Notes under the pieces: model-generated
What the model saw: the letters and a program-made list of their open reading frames with translations, nothing else
Databases searched by the model: none
What the model was told of the DNA's origin: nothing
Origin: Larimichthys crocea
Taxonomy: Eukaryota; Chordata; Actinopteri; Sciaenidae
DNA: 64,000 bases
Direction: 5' to 3'
Assembly (NCBI RefSeq): GCF_000972845.2
Contig: NC_040018.1
Coordinates: forward strand, 3,763,632-3,827,631
Translations under genes and position numbers: made by a program
In this document: positions 13,374 through 28,300 of the stretch, piece after piece
How the letters are laid out: each line of letters opens with the position of its first letter
Numbering within the stretch: the stretch's first letter is position 1

Positions 13374-16300
13374 ACGCCAGCTCACACTATGTGATCACAC
13401 TGAAGGCCTATAACAACGTGGGCGAGGGGATTCCTGTGTACGAGAGCGCCATCACCAGACCACAGTCAGGTATGAACGACACAGAAATCTGCTCCGCGTT
13501 TACCCGGATCAAGAACATGAATTTAATAGACGGGCTTGTTCGCCTGTGGTAGGAATCCAATTAAAGGTCCGGTGTGTGAGGGTTAGCTTAGCTTAAGGGT
13601 GTAAGAATGCAAGAGAGAGCCGCTGTGGTTTCTCCCACCCGCTTTGAAAGGAAGGTAAAGCGCAGGGGTTGCAATCAGCAACTACACCCATCAGTGCCGC
13701 TAAATCCTACAGGCTGTGTGGGATATACTCGCACTGTATTGGTGTAGTCACGCAGCCAAAAAAGAAGACGACGAGTGACATTTATCTTCGCTCTCTCTAA
13801 CCTGAGATCATTATCAAGCAGAATGTGTCTGGACTCCAAATTACCAAGGAGACAACTGGTCATTGGGTGTCTCTGCTCTAATTAACTCTTTTCCTAATGG
13901 CCCCCAGGATACGTGAGTCTCTTTTTAATCAAACGTTTAAAACCCTCCGAATCTTATCTTCTGAGATAAGTGGGTCGTTTTTGTGCTCATCTAATAACCT
14001 ACATTTATCCCAGGTGCAGTATAGTAAAGGAAGAGTATGATCCACAGCTTTATTAGTATGAGGCAACAGTTTAACCCTCTTAAGGTCTAAACATTATTTT
14101 CCCAACGCATGCAGACGTTATCGATCAGTTATTATCAGAAATATCAGTCAATACGTAAGAAGAAATGTATATACCAGAAATGCCAATGATGCTGTATGTT
14201 TGAAGTAATTTAGAAACAGCGTCACAACTTTGTTTTCCAGGCGTAAAGCGTCCGTCTCGTTACAGAGCTTGATCGCAATTCTCCCGCAACAGGGCGCCTG
14301 TTGGCTCAGTTGGTAGAGTGTGCGCCCCGTGTACAAAGGCTCAGTCCTTGTTGCGGTGGCCCAGGATTCGATTCCAACCTCGTTTCGCTCTCTTAATCCC
14401 TGTTTTCCTGTCACACTTCAGCTATCTCTGTCAAATGAAGCTTGAAAAGCCCAAAAAATTCTTCCGCAACACTTTTTTGTTTATGTTATGTAAGACAGAT
14501 GTAGCCTTAAAAATGCAGCATCATAAAGACTGCACTCTGTCACGTGTGATGCAGTTATATTTAACGTTGTGGCACCAGACTAAGAATCCAGTTTGACTGT
14601 CAGCCAGACGATCCGTAATTCGTTGAAGTCTCAGATCACAACACGGTTAACAATTAGAAGTAGAAGTCGAGCCTTAATGCCTGACAAATGATCTCAAAGT
14701 GCCAAACGCTGCCAGTAAGACTGCATGTTAGCTCGGTTCACACAGTTCATGTGACAGTGTCAGAAGACAACCAGCCCATGCTCCCTGGGGTGTCCCAGAA
14801 TGTGAGCTACACCCGCCTCCTCTCTCATCCAGTCACCCACCTCCCCGCTCAGCCTTGATCACTCCCATTTGTCTCCGCCACCGCTGAGCTCAAGAGGGGT
14901 GGGAGGCTGGATGACATGAGTCACGTCAACGCGCTTCGAGGGGAGGGTGGTGGCAGTCGAAAGTGCGTGCACAACCCCACGCGCTGTCATACTGTACACT
15001 TCTCTCTGTGAAGCTCCAGCTTCTTCACATCCTCTCTCTCTCACACACACACAGCGCTGCACACACTGTGAGACCCCCTGTGGTGGCTTTGGCAACCCTT
15101 CGTCAAATCCAAACGTTTCCTGTTAAAGCAGAACCAAAGCCCACCACCAAGCGTCTGCTGCTGAATCCTCCGGGGCGCGTTCCGTTCCTGCCAGTTTGTT
15201 CAAGTCGGGATTAAAAAGACTGAGCTGACCTACATAGTAGTTTCACTTCTGGAAAAGAAACTGGAGGAGAAACTTGGTGAACTCAGCCAGGAGAAAGCGC
15301 TACGTTCAATATGTCCTAACGATGATGACGTCTTAACTGAAAAGCAGGAAATGAGGGCTTGCACCACAGTGTTACAAGGGCATGTCGTCTTCTGTCCTTC
15401 AGTGTATTCTGCTAACACTCGAGACTATTCTTCCAAGCTGGGCAAAGAAACACAGCTTGCATGCCACTCCAAAAAAACCTCAGCGCCTCTCCACAACCAC
15501 ATGAATGCTCGGATCTTCATCATGCGCACAAACACGCACACACACTCTGACTCAGTCTTGGGAATATAATGAGGGCAGCTCTGCACAAAGAAGTGTGAAA
15601 TGGAGCGAGGCAAGAGAGGAGAGGACCAACAAGTGGTCGAGGAGGAATGTCATCGCGGGTGACTGACCAAAGCTTTTTTTCTCCCATCTCAACTAAACCG
15701 AGGACAGAGAATCTAGTGACCAAAAGGCCATCTTGAAGTGTTTATCCGTCGGTGTGCTGGCCACGAGCTGCTTGTCTGAGCTCCTCTTTCCCTTTCATCG
15801 ACACGCACACATACTCGTCGGGCTTTATGGGGTGTAATGGGCAGGCATCTTACACACAAACACACTCAAGTGTTCCTCGTGGAAGCACATATACACACTC
15901 ACTCCCGCATAAACAGATAATTAAACAAGATACTGAATATATTTATCTTACTCAAGCGTTTAAAAGGTCGATATCACCAAAGATTCGTCAGCCGTCAAAG
16001 ATTCTCTACATCTACTGAGGTAGTTTTCCCTTCACTAGTCCGTTGTAGCATTTGCAGGTAATGTCGATGTCCCATTATTTAGCAACAGTTGTTGTGGAGA
16101 AGACTGTTCATCAATGAACAGCTCAATCAGAGGAGAGAACGTGCACAGGAGTGTCTTATGCTGAAAGGTTTATCGAAGCCTGGCAGAGGATGGAGGATTT
16201 ATCAATACACATCACGACACGATGTCGCCTCGATTCTGAAGAAGCCATCCCCTCTAGCTCGTCTGTATGTCCCCAAAATATAGTGCCACATCCACTTTAC

Positions 16301-19300
16301 GTCCCTAAATGATCATTAATCTGCAAACACTTTATCCTTTTAGTGGCTAAACGTCGCTGTCTGACTCTGTAGAGGCATCTATATGTGATGTATCTGTTGT
16401 GTCGAGCGAGACAGTCCTATCCTCTGACTACGGTTGCCATAGCAATGATGAGAATGGCGGCCGCTCTGTGTCTCAAGGAGAGAAGTCAGTCACTTAACAA
16501 TATCCCTGTGACTTGATATTGTCAAGTCACTGACCCTGTGTTACTCCCAGATGAAAAGAAACTTCACACACAACAATAGTCAGCCAGATGACTCGAGAGA
16601 AAGATCAGATTTGATGTAAAATCTAAGATTTAAAAGGCAATAGTTCAGAAAGAGAATATTGATATTGGTAAAGCTGAACGCCATCATGCCACATTGTGCT
16701 GATTTTAAAACCTGCGACACAGACGCACACATGACACAACAAGCAGAGAAAAGAGTCTGCATGAGTGTGTACGTGCTCTCACAACAGTAGTGAAGCTTGT
16801 CAGTCATTACCTGGTATTGATTTAAGCGCTTAGAGACTGTGGGAGAGCTTTAACAGAGTACTCTTTAACATACACACACCCAACCAAAGTCATCACTTGT
16901 CTGTGACCCTCTTCTCTGCCTGCAGGCTCCACGTCTTAAAGCCTCTGTATTCTTTCTACAGTTCTCAAGGACGTAATGCACCTTCTTGTCGACATTTGAG
17001 AAAGGTTCCAGTGTCCTTCTGTTTATCAGCTCTGCATTAAAGTGTTAAGCTCCACGATGTAAACATGTCACCTTGTCTCTCTCTGAAAAGAATGGGTCGA
17101 CGCTGCAATGTGCTAGTTTGAAGTTAGCTGTAGGATTTGCTTGCACTCCATTTACTGTAATCTTTTCTTATGAATAGATCTCTTCCTCTGTCTCTCTCTG
17201 TAGTGCAACAGTAACTATTGGTAGAACACCGCCTACTGTACATTAGCTTCTTTATAGCATCTGAGTCTGTCGTATTTTAGAGGTCAGTGTCTGTTTTTCT
17301 AATAGAATCTTCTCTCTCTTTCTCTTCACCCTTCCCAATCCCATCTTTGTTGCACTTACGTTATCTTTTTTTTTTTCCTTCCTCCTTCGTCGTCGTCCTT
17401 CATTTTAACTCATTAACCTTATTTTCCGCTGTTCGTTCCTCCCTGCATCCTGTATCTGACTCCACTTGTCTGATCCACCACACCACGCTTCTCTTTATGT
17501 TTTAATTTTGGTCATTTGTGCGTGCGCGCATGCATGCGGGTTTTCTGCCTGGTGTGCAGATCCCATAGACCCCGATGTTGACCTCTACGAACTCTTCCCT
17601 GCTCCATACACCCCAGTACCAGACCCCTCTCCCATGATGCCACCCGTGGGTGTTCAGGCCTCCGTGCTGAGCCACGACACCATCAAGGTGACCTGGGCTG
17701 ACAACTCCTTGCCCAAGAACCAAAAGATCACGGATAACCGCTTCTACACGGTGCGCTGGAAGACCAACATCCCTGCCAACACTAAAGTAAAGGTAAGAGA
17801 ATTGAGAATGATTGTGTGTTTTTGTTCAATTCAGGAAGTTCTTGAAATGTTTGTGTTCGAAAGGCCTCGTTCTCACTACTTATTTAATTTAATTGAGGAT
17901 GATTCCTCCAAGAATTTCTTCTTTTTCTGGTTTAGCTCAGCACTTTTAAGCTCAAGTAACTTGTTTACAACTTGGTGTAATTCAGTTATGTACAACTCAG
18001 ATCATTTCAGTCTGATCAAACTTTGGTGATACGCCTTCGTTTGATAGAGGTTTTTTTTGTGTACTCCGGTGCAAAGGGACCTTGTGTGTTCCTTCATTTA
18101 TAATAAAGCACTCCCACGGCAGATCCCAAGCACCGTGGCAGCATAATGCTGATATATGTAACCGAGCAATAATCTGTTTTCAGCCACAATCGAAGCACCA
18201 CAGAGAGAAGTAGTCACTCTGCACTTAAACTTAAACACTTAAAACATAGTTTTAGGTTAGGAAAGAAATCATTCAAGGACAAGTCCACAAAACATCAGCT
18301 GGTTTTCAATAATACTTTTAATAATAAACATAGGCTCATAGCCTATGTGGAAGTGCCAAGAACTGCAGTTCCTCAAACGTCCACTTGAGCCAGTCTCCAT
18401 AAAGCCCCCATGTTAAAATGTCCAACTTCACAGCAGAAATAAACATGTTTACAGCCTGGTACAAAAGCAGTTTTGGTCTCTATAGCAGATTTTGCTGTTC
18501 ATGTCAACTGTACTGAGGGTGAATTTGTACAGAACTTACCTGTTCAAATTATATTAAAGCTCATAGTTATGCAGAATTAAGAGCGTGGCCGCTTTGTTTG
18601 ACAGCTGGGTGCTGTTACAGATGGCATGTTTGAGCACCCAGGCATCATTCGGCCCACCTTAGCTCCAAAATTTCACGTCTTTGCCCATTTTTAGATTAGC
18701 CAGGAGGTGGTGGAGGCAGCAGGACTGTCAACTTGAACCTGTGGTGATACGATGTATATTCTTTATCCTGTCTATGGTTGATCATGAGGTTATAGATGAA
18801 TAAAATTGCTCTGCATTCCTGTTAAATGTTGTCTGACTGCAAAACTCAGTGGCTGCCTCAGCTCATTGCTGTCTGCATCCATAGATATAGAGGTTTAATC
18901 AAGCTTCTTTTTAATGACTGCACAACACTACGTCTGCAACTGAGGATTATTTTCATTATAGATTAAAGTTATAATCCTTATAGGTTTGGTAACATCCAAA
19001 GTAACAATGGCAACAGCCAGAGCGGTTTAATAACAAAGCAAACACTCGTTGCAGTGTCTTAGTATTTAAATGGTTACAGTGTGTTGCATGGCATCCGCCT
19101 CTCTCCATCTCTTCACTCCAGACTCTGCAATAAAGGCAAAACAAATGCCACAAAACACACAAAACGCCTACAACAGAAGAGCAGCTGGAGTATCTGTTTA
19201 CAGTGCAACCAAACAAACTCATGTTGTTTCAATTAAGAAGTCAGTCATGCCATGAGCAACCGCGACCTGATTTCATGCTGCATACTGTGCAGGTAGTTTC

Positions 19301-22300
19301 CAGTCCAGACGCACATAGTTTTCACATTAAAGTTCCACGACTCCCTGATATATTTAAAACCAATCTGCTGTCCAAAGAATTCTTGTTTTCTAGACACGTC
19401 GCACTATTTCCTGTGGCTCTTTCACAATAAAAGGCTCCATGTGTTCTTGCCAGTACACACATGCACACGTCTTCTTGAATCCCACATGCTAAGGCATTTT
19501 AAATCTAGTAATGGGGGATGGCGGACCCCGACACTACAGACGAAAACTGCTATATAGAGAGATACTGGCTGAATGTACATACTTTAAATGGTTGCTGCAG
19601 AGAAAATGATGGCCATAACTTTACTCTGACTTTAACTTTAATATCGCTATTTTTCATTTATCGATTAATAATTTAGTCCATAAAATGTCATAGAATAATG
19701 TAAATTACACAGCTCAGATCTGTACACGTCCCACATTTTTGCTTAAACAATCAAACTGATTAGCAGTCGATTAATTTCTTCAAGAAACGTGTTGATATAT
19801 TCAGCCCTGCGGTATTACACTGATTTTTATGGCTTCAATGTCCTGCAGTGCATACAGAGTGAGTCATGTGCATGGCCCTAATGTATTAGATGGTGTTAAA
19901 ATATTTGTACTGAGCCGAAACTGAAACAAAGTGTTTGAGATTCATCTTCTGATTCTTGGCCTGCAGCTCAATTATGATGATTACTTATCTCTGAACACTG
20001 GATCACAGTCTGTGTGTGTGCGTGTGCGTGTGTGTGTGTGTGTGCGTGTTCATGGTTGTATGCATGTGTGCAAACCTGTGACCCAGCAGAGCTCAGATAA
20101 AGGCCTACGTTTACTGATAAATTATTCAACAAGGACAAGACAAACTGAGAACTAGAAAAAGATGGTGTAGATCTGACAGTACATTCGCCATACAGTCAAC
20201 TCAGAACACACACACACACACACACACACACTCTTGCTGCCATGAGTGGATGCTCAAATTGGTTTCATTCTCACACTGTGGCGGTAATTAAAGAGTTCCA
20301 CAGGCTCATTATGTTTCTGTCCTATTAACCAAATTCAATATATTAACAAGTCTATTAGAGAGGTCCTTTCTGCTGTGTGGACTCTGAAAATCTAGTACAC
20401 CCTTTTTATACATGCAAATATAGCTGTATCAGAGAGCAGTGATGCCCTCACCTTTTAAACGCCGCTCCTCTTCATGTCCTTGTTTCTCTTAAAGCGAGTC
20501 TAGCCGGACAGGCTTGTACATTATTGAAGAGACGACTGCTCTCAAACTGGCAGCGTGTTTCTAAAGGACAGAGTGTGTTCTTTTCCTATCACACTGCCCT
20601 CTGTTTGACAGCCCCCACCGGAGAACTGCACTTTTGTCAGAGCACGCAACGTTATAGATAGGCCTGGCAAGCCTGACCTGCTGCTGCCACGACCCCTAGG
20701 AAGCTAAAAGCTGTGCCTTCTCTCTCTCTCTCTCTCCTGCTGACTCAGGCCAGCACTGACACAAATGGTTACATCAGTCAATATTTTTATATTTGAAATG
20801 CATCCATGTCGCATTTCACGTAACCGTTGTGGTTTTCATGATGCAGCTTGTCTTCGTGTGGCACCAGACGTGATCGAGCATCTCCAAAATGTAAACGCTT
20901 CTGGTTCCACTCAGTGGTCGGTGCGTGTAAATGTTTCCTGGACTCTGCACAACACTCAGACGAGATGAGAAAAATGACATTTTTCAAGGAGTGGCTGTCT
21001 TTTCTTATCTGATAGTTGACTTGTTTTGTTTTTCGAGTGTTAGTCAGAGAAAACGAGGCATAGTGAGGGGTATTTTCCACATTTTTCTGCCATTTTATAG
21101 ACAAAACAAATAATCAACACACTAATCGATTGTACAAAAAATATATAGTATATGTTTAAAATGATGCTGACGAAATACTTTGGACCTCATCAGTGTTCAG
21201 TGAATGTAATCTGCCATCAAACAAGCTGAATCCTTGTGTCTCGTGTCTCTCCACAGATGGCCAACGCCACCAACCTCAGCCACATGGTGACGGGTTTGAA
21301 GCCCAACACGCTGTACGAGTTCTCCGTCATGGTGACCAAGGGCCGCCGCACCAGCACGTGGAGCATGACCGCACAGGGCACCACCTTTGAGACCAGTAGG
21401 AGCACACACAGACACACACACACATACAGATACACACAAACCAACAACATGTCGAGTGTAACGAGCCCCTGGCTGGATGGGAGTAATGTTTCAATTTTTG
21501 CAGCTCAGTGGGAAGGAGCGGAGACACCTGAGGGAAATCAAACTGTCACTGCATAGTATAGTATAATCCAAATAATAAGACAGGTATTTATCAATAGATG
21601 TCACATTAACTGCAAGTAAAATCGACTGTAAATATGGTTATTATGGAGTATAATTTAAGCACCGCTGGCTGAGCGTTAAGGCTAAATTCCTTCGGGCACG
21701 AATGCGACGCGTTCTGTGTGCACTGCAGCCGCCAGAGCCGTTGCAGTCAATGTTTTAAACCCCACCAGAAGTGCCCAGGTTTGTTTCAGAAGCGGGTCTC
21801 AGCTTGAGCTGGCCGGACGTCAGACACAGGAACGGAATAAAGAATCTGGATGATTTTCAAAATAAAACACAAACTTTCGATCATAAAAAAAGCCAAAAGT
21901 GAAATAGTTTAACTGTGTAGCACATTTTTTTAAAAACACATAAAAAAATGACCAAATCTCAGCTAAGTTAACCAAATCTGGTGTGTAAGCATTTCTGGAA
22001 CACTCCTGGTGGGGTTGGAAGTCACGTGGAGAACAGATTTAGACTGGTGGGCTGTAAGTTGGACTAACCCTGCTTCTATGAAAAATACACAATCTGAATA
22101 ATCATGAAACAATAATAATACAGTAACATTTAAATCAATAGCATTTTGTGTCAAAACAAATTATTTGTTTACATTGTTCTCTTGATTTGCAGGCCCTCGG
22201 CCTCGACATCGGCCTGGTGCCTGGTGAAAAGAAATAGAGCCACAGGCTCTTTAATGGGTTCACGCCTGTAGAATAAAATCCATTTGCTTTTTGCTTCATT

Positions 22301-25300
22301 ATTCAATTACTGTCAAAGTTGGGTGGGACACAACTTCATGTTGCCTTTTGCTTGGCACAATATCTGAGGGATGATCGTAAATTATTACCGCCTCCCCTGA
22401 GTCAGCTGGATCAAAGCCGCATAAATCCACTATCTGTTAAAATTACTCATAGGACTGTCACCCATAGCAGCACATATAGACCATTTTCTATTGAAAATAT
22501 ACAATCCTCTGAGTATCTGTAAGACTCTGTAACATAAATTCTGTCGGCTTAATAGTGAAGATACTAAAATTTGCTAACTGCAAAGCAGCAAGCAGCATCC
22601 ATATTTCACTGTAAGCTTTAACTGCTGCGCTAAAAGCTGCCTGATAATGAAGCAAGACATTAAAAACAAAAATGGCGTCTTTACATGCATTATTGAATCG
22701 AGATCTATTAAAAGTGGAGCTTTTTTGTTGCTATTATTAAAGAATAGTTTTCATTTCTGCCCAGCCAGAGGTTTATGTGTGAGTGCGCAAGTGGATTGTA
22801 TCTACAAGGTCATAAAACATACACACACACATCTATAGACACGTTTAGAGGACTGTAAGAGCACTAAAAATGTATACACACTTCAGAAGTCACACAGACA
22901 CATAAAACGCTAAGCTACACACTACACATGCACAAACACACACACACTTGTATTTTGTAGTCAGAGTTACTTGTGAGCGCACCAAACTCAGCAGCACAAC
23001 AAATGTCCTCCCTCCCCCTCCGCAGTTCCCAGCTCCTCTCCAAAGGACGTGACTGTGGTGAGCAAAGAGAACAAACCTCGCACCATAATTGTCAACTGGC
23101 AGCCTCCCTCTGAGGCCAATGGAAAGATCACTGGTGAGTCTCAAAGTCTCTTGTGTGTGTGTGTGTGTGTTACACATTTTGTGGTCTCGCAGATAAATCT
23201 CGATTTCCACAGGCTCTTTATGCTTCTGTCCTATCAACCAGATTCAGTAGATTAACAAGTCTCTCGAAGAGGTTTTTCTGGTGTTTCTTTATCAGCAGAT
23301 TTCTTTAACTTGAACCGATGTATGCCTTCCTGACAGAAAAATAAAAAAGCTGTTGTTTCTGGACTGCAAACAAGTCAGATTTCTGACTTGTCTTTAACTT
23401 AGATCTCTTTGTAGCAACTCTTTACTAAACGCTGACTAATAAAATCACATTTAGGTGGAGCACTGATCAGCTCAAATTGATTAAAAATGTATTTCATTGG
23501 CAGACTTTTGTGGACAACCTCCACTTCCATCCGATCGCTGCACTGCAGGCTTTTAACCAAAAGGAGTTGCAGTGATTTAAATCAGTAAAATCAAGCGTAC
23601 GATACACGGCTGAACTTTTCTTTCTGCCGTTCCCTGTTGTAGGTTACATCATCTACTACAGCACAGACGTAAACGCCGAGGTCCACGACTGGGTCATCGA
23701 GCCAGTGGTGGGCAACCGCCTCACTCACCAGATCCAGGAGCTGACGCTGGACACCACCTACTACTTCAAGATCCAGGCCCGAAACTCAAAGGGAATGGGC
23801 CCCATGTCTGAGGCCGTGTATTTCCGCACTCCAAAGAGTAAGTTTGAAAAATGAGACACGGGATGGGAACACGATGAAAGACGAGTGGTACGCCTCCAAG
23901 AGTCGTGTGTTTTCTTCAGGAGTTGGTGGAACTTCTAAAGAGCTAATAGGAGAGAGAATGAATATTGGATTTACATTAGTCTGGTCGCCACAAACAACTC
24001 CAAATGAATGCTAATTTTGCAACCGTTTGCTGTGACGTCACAGCTTCATTAGCAGGCAATGAAATGCAGTGCAGGAAGTCTAGTTTGAGGAACAGATTAA
24101 AAGGTGTTTAAAGGTTTTTCAGAGGCTGCACAACACGAGAGGGCTGCAGAGCTAACGATTATCTGAAATTGCCCTTAAGTGATAACCGCTAATTTGCCCT
24201 CAAGTGTCCAACAGAGTCGATAAACACAGCTTTTATATTTGACTTTCACTTGTACAATGAAGGTCCTCATGTTACAAGAGTTATAATGTGCATAGTTAAA
24301 ATATTGCACCACACAAAACCTCCCGTTTTGATGATTGTCTCACAATCTGCCACTCTCAAGGAAAAACTTCAACAAACTGGACGTGTGCTGGTTCTCCTGT
24401 CTTAAATACGTTTTCTAGTTAACACTTAGATAAACTCCTCTGATGAGGCTGCTGTGAGAAAATCTCCTGAGAGCCGAGATAGAGACGTTTCCCAAGCCTT
24501 GTTGATTGGTTGGGGATGACTGAATTACTGCAAAGTCTGGGCAGCAAATTTGCACCCAACTCTAATTTAAAAGCAAAAAAGTTTGAAGGTGCTGTGTTCA
24601 CCTTATTTTGTTCTTACCTGAATGTTTTGACAAGACTTTTTAAGGAAATCTTAAAATCAGTGTGTTTTATTTAAACACTGTGCTTTTAATGTCAGCTTGG
24701 CTGTGTTGGTAGCACACTGTTGCTGTTTGGTTTGTCACTATTTCTCATTCTTCTAGTTTTGCCCTTTCCTTCTCCTCCTCCTCCTCTCTCGCTTTATTTG
24801 TCTCCCTCGCCGCTCTTTTCAGCTAACCTGTTTTTTGCTTTTTATTGTCTCTCCCTCCCTGCTCTCCTTTGGCCTGTTAAGCTGAGTCCTCTGACAAAAT
24901 GGCTAATGACCAAGGTAAACTCCCCCTTTTATCTTTCACTGCTGACTCCGCGCCTCGTGTATCTCTTTTTTCTGAAGATTTCCATCTTCTGGGCTGTTGA
25001 AAACTCTGCCTGCATGACTGGCAAAAGTCTGTTTGTGCTTGTAGAAATGTTCAGGTTATAATGTGTCTCAAGAACGTTTGACAGAGAAGTGAATGTAACC
25101 GTAGAAGAGGTCGTAAAAACACTTTAGGAGAGTTTCAGTAGAACATGTTTTTTCCATTTTGAAACAGCAAATATTCCACCGAAGCCGGGGCCTCCAGGAA
25201 ACCCAAATCCACCCGATCCTGGATCTGGAGTTGGTAAGATTTTCCTCCCACCCACCTTCTTTAACAGTCCTGCTATTGTGCTATAAATCAGACATTACAG

Positions 25301-28300
25301 CGACTTAAATCATGATCTGATCGTGTCCCTAGAGTTGGACTTTCCGCAGTTTTGGGTTCACATTTGTGCTGTAGTTAGTTGCAGCTTGTTTCACTGTTAG
25401 TGACCCACAAAGAGGTGTTTATGAATGCATCCAATCTAATCCAGTTGTTCTCCTCTCGAGGTAAATCAGGGGTTGGAGGCAACAGTGAAAATCACATCCT
25501 GGTCATTGTGATCATCATCTCCGTGGGAGCCTTTACCATCATCGTGGTGGTGGTGGGTGCCTTCCTGTGCACACGGCGCACCACGTCGCACCAGAAGAAG
25601 TAAGAAGCTCAGCCAAACTTTCTTTCTCCAGCCTCCTTTTTTATTAAATCTGCAGTTCAGCTCCCTCCTTGTGTCCCTTCTCCATTGTACTCAGCATAGT
25701 TAAGATCAGCCTTTGACCGTTGCTGCCATGTTCTCCCCCTTGCAGAAAGCGCGCTGCCTCAAAGTCCTCGAATGGCTCCCATAAATACAAGGGAAACTCC
25801 AAAGACCTGAAGCCACCTGATCTTTGGATTCATCACGAGAGGCTGGAACTCAAGCCCATGGACAAGTCGCCAGACCCCAACCCTGTCATGACCGAAACGC
25901 CTATCCCCCGCACCTCCCAGGACATCACACCGGCTGACAGCGGCATGGACAGCAACCCCCATCTGCAGCAGCGGCGCAACTCCTACCGTGGTCAGTGTAG
26001 CCCAAAGGGAGATGACTTAAAATTCGATTTTATGGGAAAGAGATCAAAGTGAAATATCACCCTTACTGCCTGAGCTTACATGCATAATAACACTGAGTTC
26101 TTGAGTTTGGCTGGCAGACAGGAAACTACATTTTGGAAGCTTTACTTATGAAAACAGTTAGACAGGAAACATGTTAATACCCTCAGGTTCGTTTCCAGAA
26201 TTATGAGTTTCGGAGAACTTGATGTTTTTGTCTCACAAGTCAACACTTGTATTTGCTGTTTGGTTTTTCTGTGATTATCATGCAAAACATTTCATGCCTT
26301 TCATACATTATGCCCATTTTACTTGTCATGGTTGCAGTGCTGCAAGCGCACGCACTGCCAATACGACCAACTTTCTGCAAGCAGCAGCAAAATCCACTCG
26401 CAGCAATTAGTTCATAACAGGAGAATGCTGAGTGTGACGTTTGGAAATGCAGCCAAAACCCAGTGATATAAAAACTAATTGAGGATTCTGAGATCTACAG
26501 ATGGATCGCTCACACAAAAAAAAGAAAAAGAAACAGTAGAGTAGCAGCTCTTTCTGATTGGCTGGTTTCCACCGTACCTTTTAGGCCACGAATCAGAGGA
26601 CAGCATGTCAACACTAGCAGGCCGACGAGGGATGAGGCCTAAAATGATGATGCCTTTTGACGCACAGCCACCTCAGCGTAAGTGTGTGTGTGTATGAGTG
26701 TGTGTGAGTGAGTAGAAGTTGTCATAATTTATAGATTATAAGTAGTTGGAGCACAAAGACTTCAAATGAACATTTTCCAAATACATCTCAAGCTTTCATC
26801 CTTTCAAAAATGTCGATTTTTAGTGTTTGTTTTTCTGAATTTGGTGACAGACAGAGAATACAGCATGTGTGTGTGTGTGATTCCACATCCTTCATCGCCG
26901 GTCAGCTGGTTAATCATCTCGTCCTGTTTGTGTATCTGTGTGTATCTGTGTATCCATGTCTCATTTCCATTCACAGCTGTGATTAGCGCTCACCCCATCC
27001 ATTCCCTTGATAACCATCACCACCATTATCACATGGGCAGCCTGGTGTCGCCAACACGCAGCTACCTCTACCACCAGGGCAGCGGGCACCCGCACCCGCG
27101 CCCGCATGCCTGCGCCACCCCCATTTCCCATTTAGACAGGGTGGACTCTACAGGTGAGACAATGCCACCTGCTGGACAGCAGGAGAAGTACAGAGTTGGA
27201 GCAGTTGGACCTGGTCATATTCATTCATTGATTTGTCATTTGTTCATTCATTCACATGCAGCTGCCATCTTGCTACGTCCATATTTTAGTTTTCCAAAGT
27301 GTTACTAACCACTTTTCTCTGACTGCCTACTGAAATTATTTATTTTCGCTCACTTAAATGTCAAAGGTTTAAAGCTTTGCTGAAATTTTGCTGGCTGCAG
27401 CTTCAAAAATGTTTAAATTCACTTGTTTTTAGTTTTATGGGTTTAGTGCAAGGTTTCTATTTTAATATTTGATAGGTATTTGTCAATATTTCGGTCAGTG
27501 AAAATCAAAAACATGTAAGGGATGGAGAGTGGGAAAGGACTTGAGGAACAATTGACCCAGTATGATCAGAGTAACAAGTCATAACATAGCAAGTACTATG
27601 AGTGTAGACTGAGGAAAGAGTTAGGCCGCATTCAAACAGGTTCTAGTGGTTGTTCCATTAATTTCAGTGGGGGTAGTCCATTTCGGCTGCGGCGGTACAG
27701 GCTGCATCAAAGAACGCAGTGACCTGCAGCAGAGAAGTTGAACTGGCTCCAACATTTTAAGAGTAATGCTGCCAGACAACACGCTCTGGCCGCCAATCAG
27801 ACCAGTCAAACCTCCACAGTCTACGTTGAACACAAATAGACAAGCAGCTCCACTCCTCATCACCACAGCTCCTGATCCTGTCTGAATGCGGCCTAACAGT
27901 GATAATCATTTCTCCTAAGCTCGGCTCCAAAAGACAGAATATATTCTGTATGTGTGCACTGTTGGACTCCAACAAAAAATTATTTTTACTATCTAGGTAT
28001 CTTTATACTGGTCCAAAATAGCTGAAAAATGCCGTCATAATACTTCAATTCAATACAATTAGAGGGGACTAAGAAAACTTGAATAATCACCTTTGAGAAG
28101 CTTGAGATGAAACCAATGAATTTTTGATATTTCTGTTTAAAGGATGACTTAAAAAAAATATTGAATCTGTTGATAAATTATGTATTAGTCGTCTCAGCTT
28201 TTTTTGTGTAATAAACCTGTTAAAAAGAGAGTAAAGGGACTTATTACACAGTTGATATTGTATCAGAAAGTTTAACATAATCAGTAATAAAGTCCATTAG

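Larger units (their letters stand above)
13470..17559 (+). other. neo1 intron between FN3-4 and FN3-5
   Basis: 4.1 kb holding the decayed MITE (13563) and the SINE (14292). Open frames here have no family resemblance. Confidence 0.6.
17793..21256 (+). other. neo1 intron in FN3-5
   Basis: 3.5 kb holding repeat family A (18346), family B (20296) and CA/TG tracts. Confidence 0.6.

Noticed and set aside
14292..14375. Possible tRNA gene
   Set aside because: It has A and B boxes but no proper cloverleaf, and it continues into a SINE body with target duplications.
21640..22060. Possible MITE with GTGGGGTT-type ends
   Set aside because: Short inverted similarity (CACCAGAAG/TCCTGGTGGGG) only; no convincing termini or duplication.
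24720..25061. 113-codon hydrophobic open frame
   Set aside because: It is in a different frame from the 33-nt neogenin microexon and is a pyrimidine-rich tract read as Leu/Ser/Phe/Pro.
26766..27308. 180-codon open frame
   Set aside because: Only 26977-27153 is a neogenin exon. The flanks are intron read-through.
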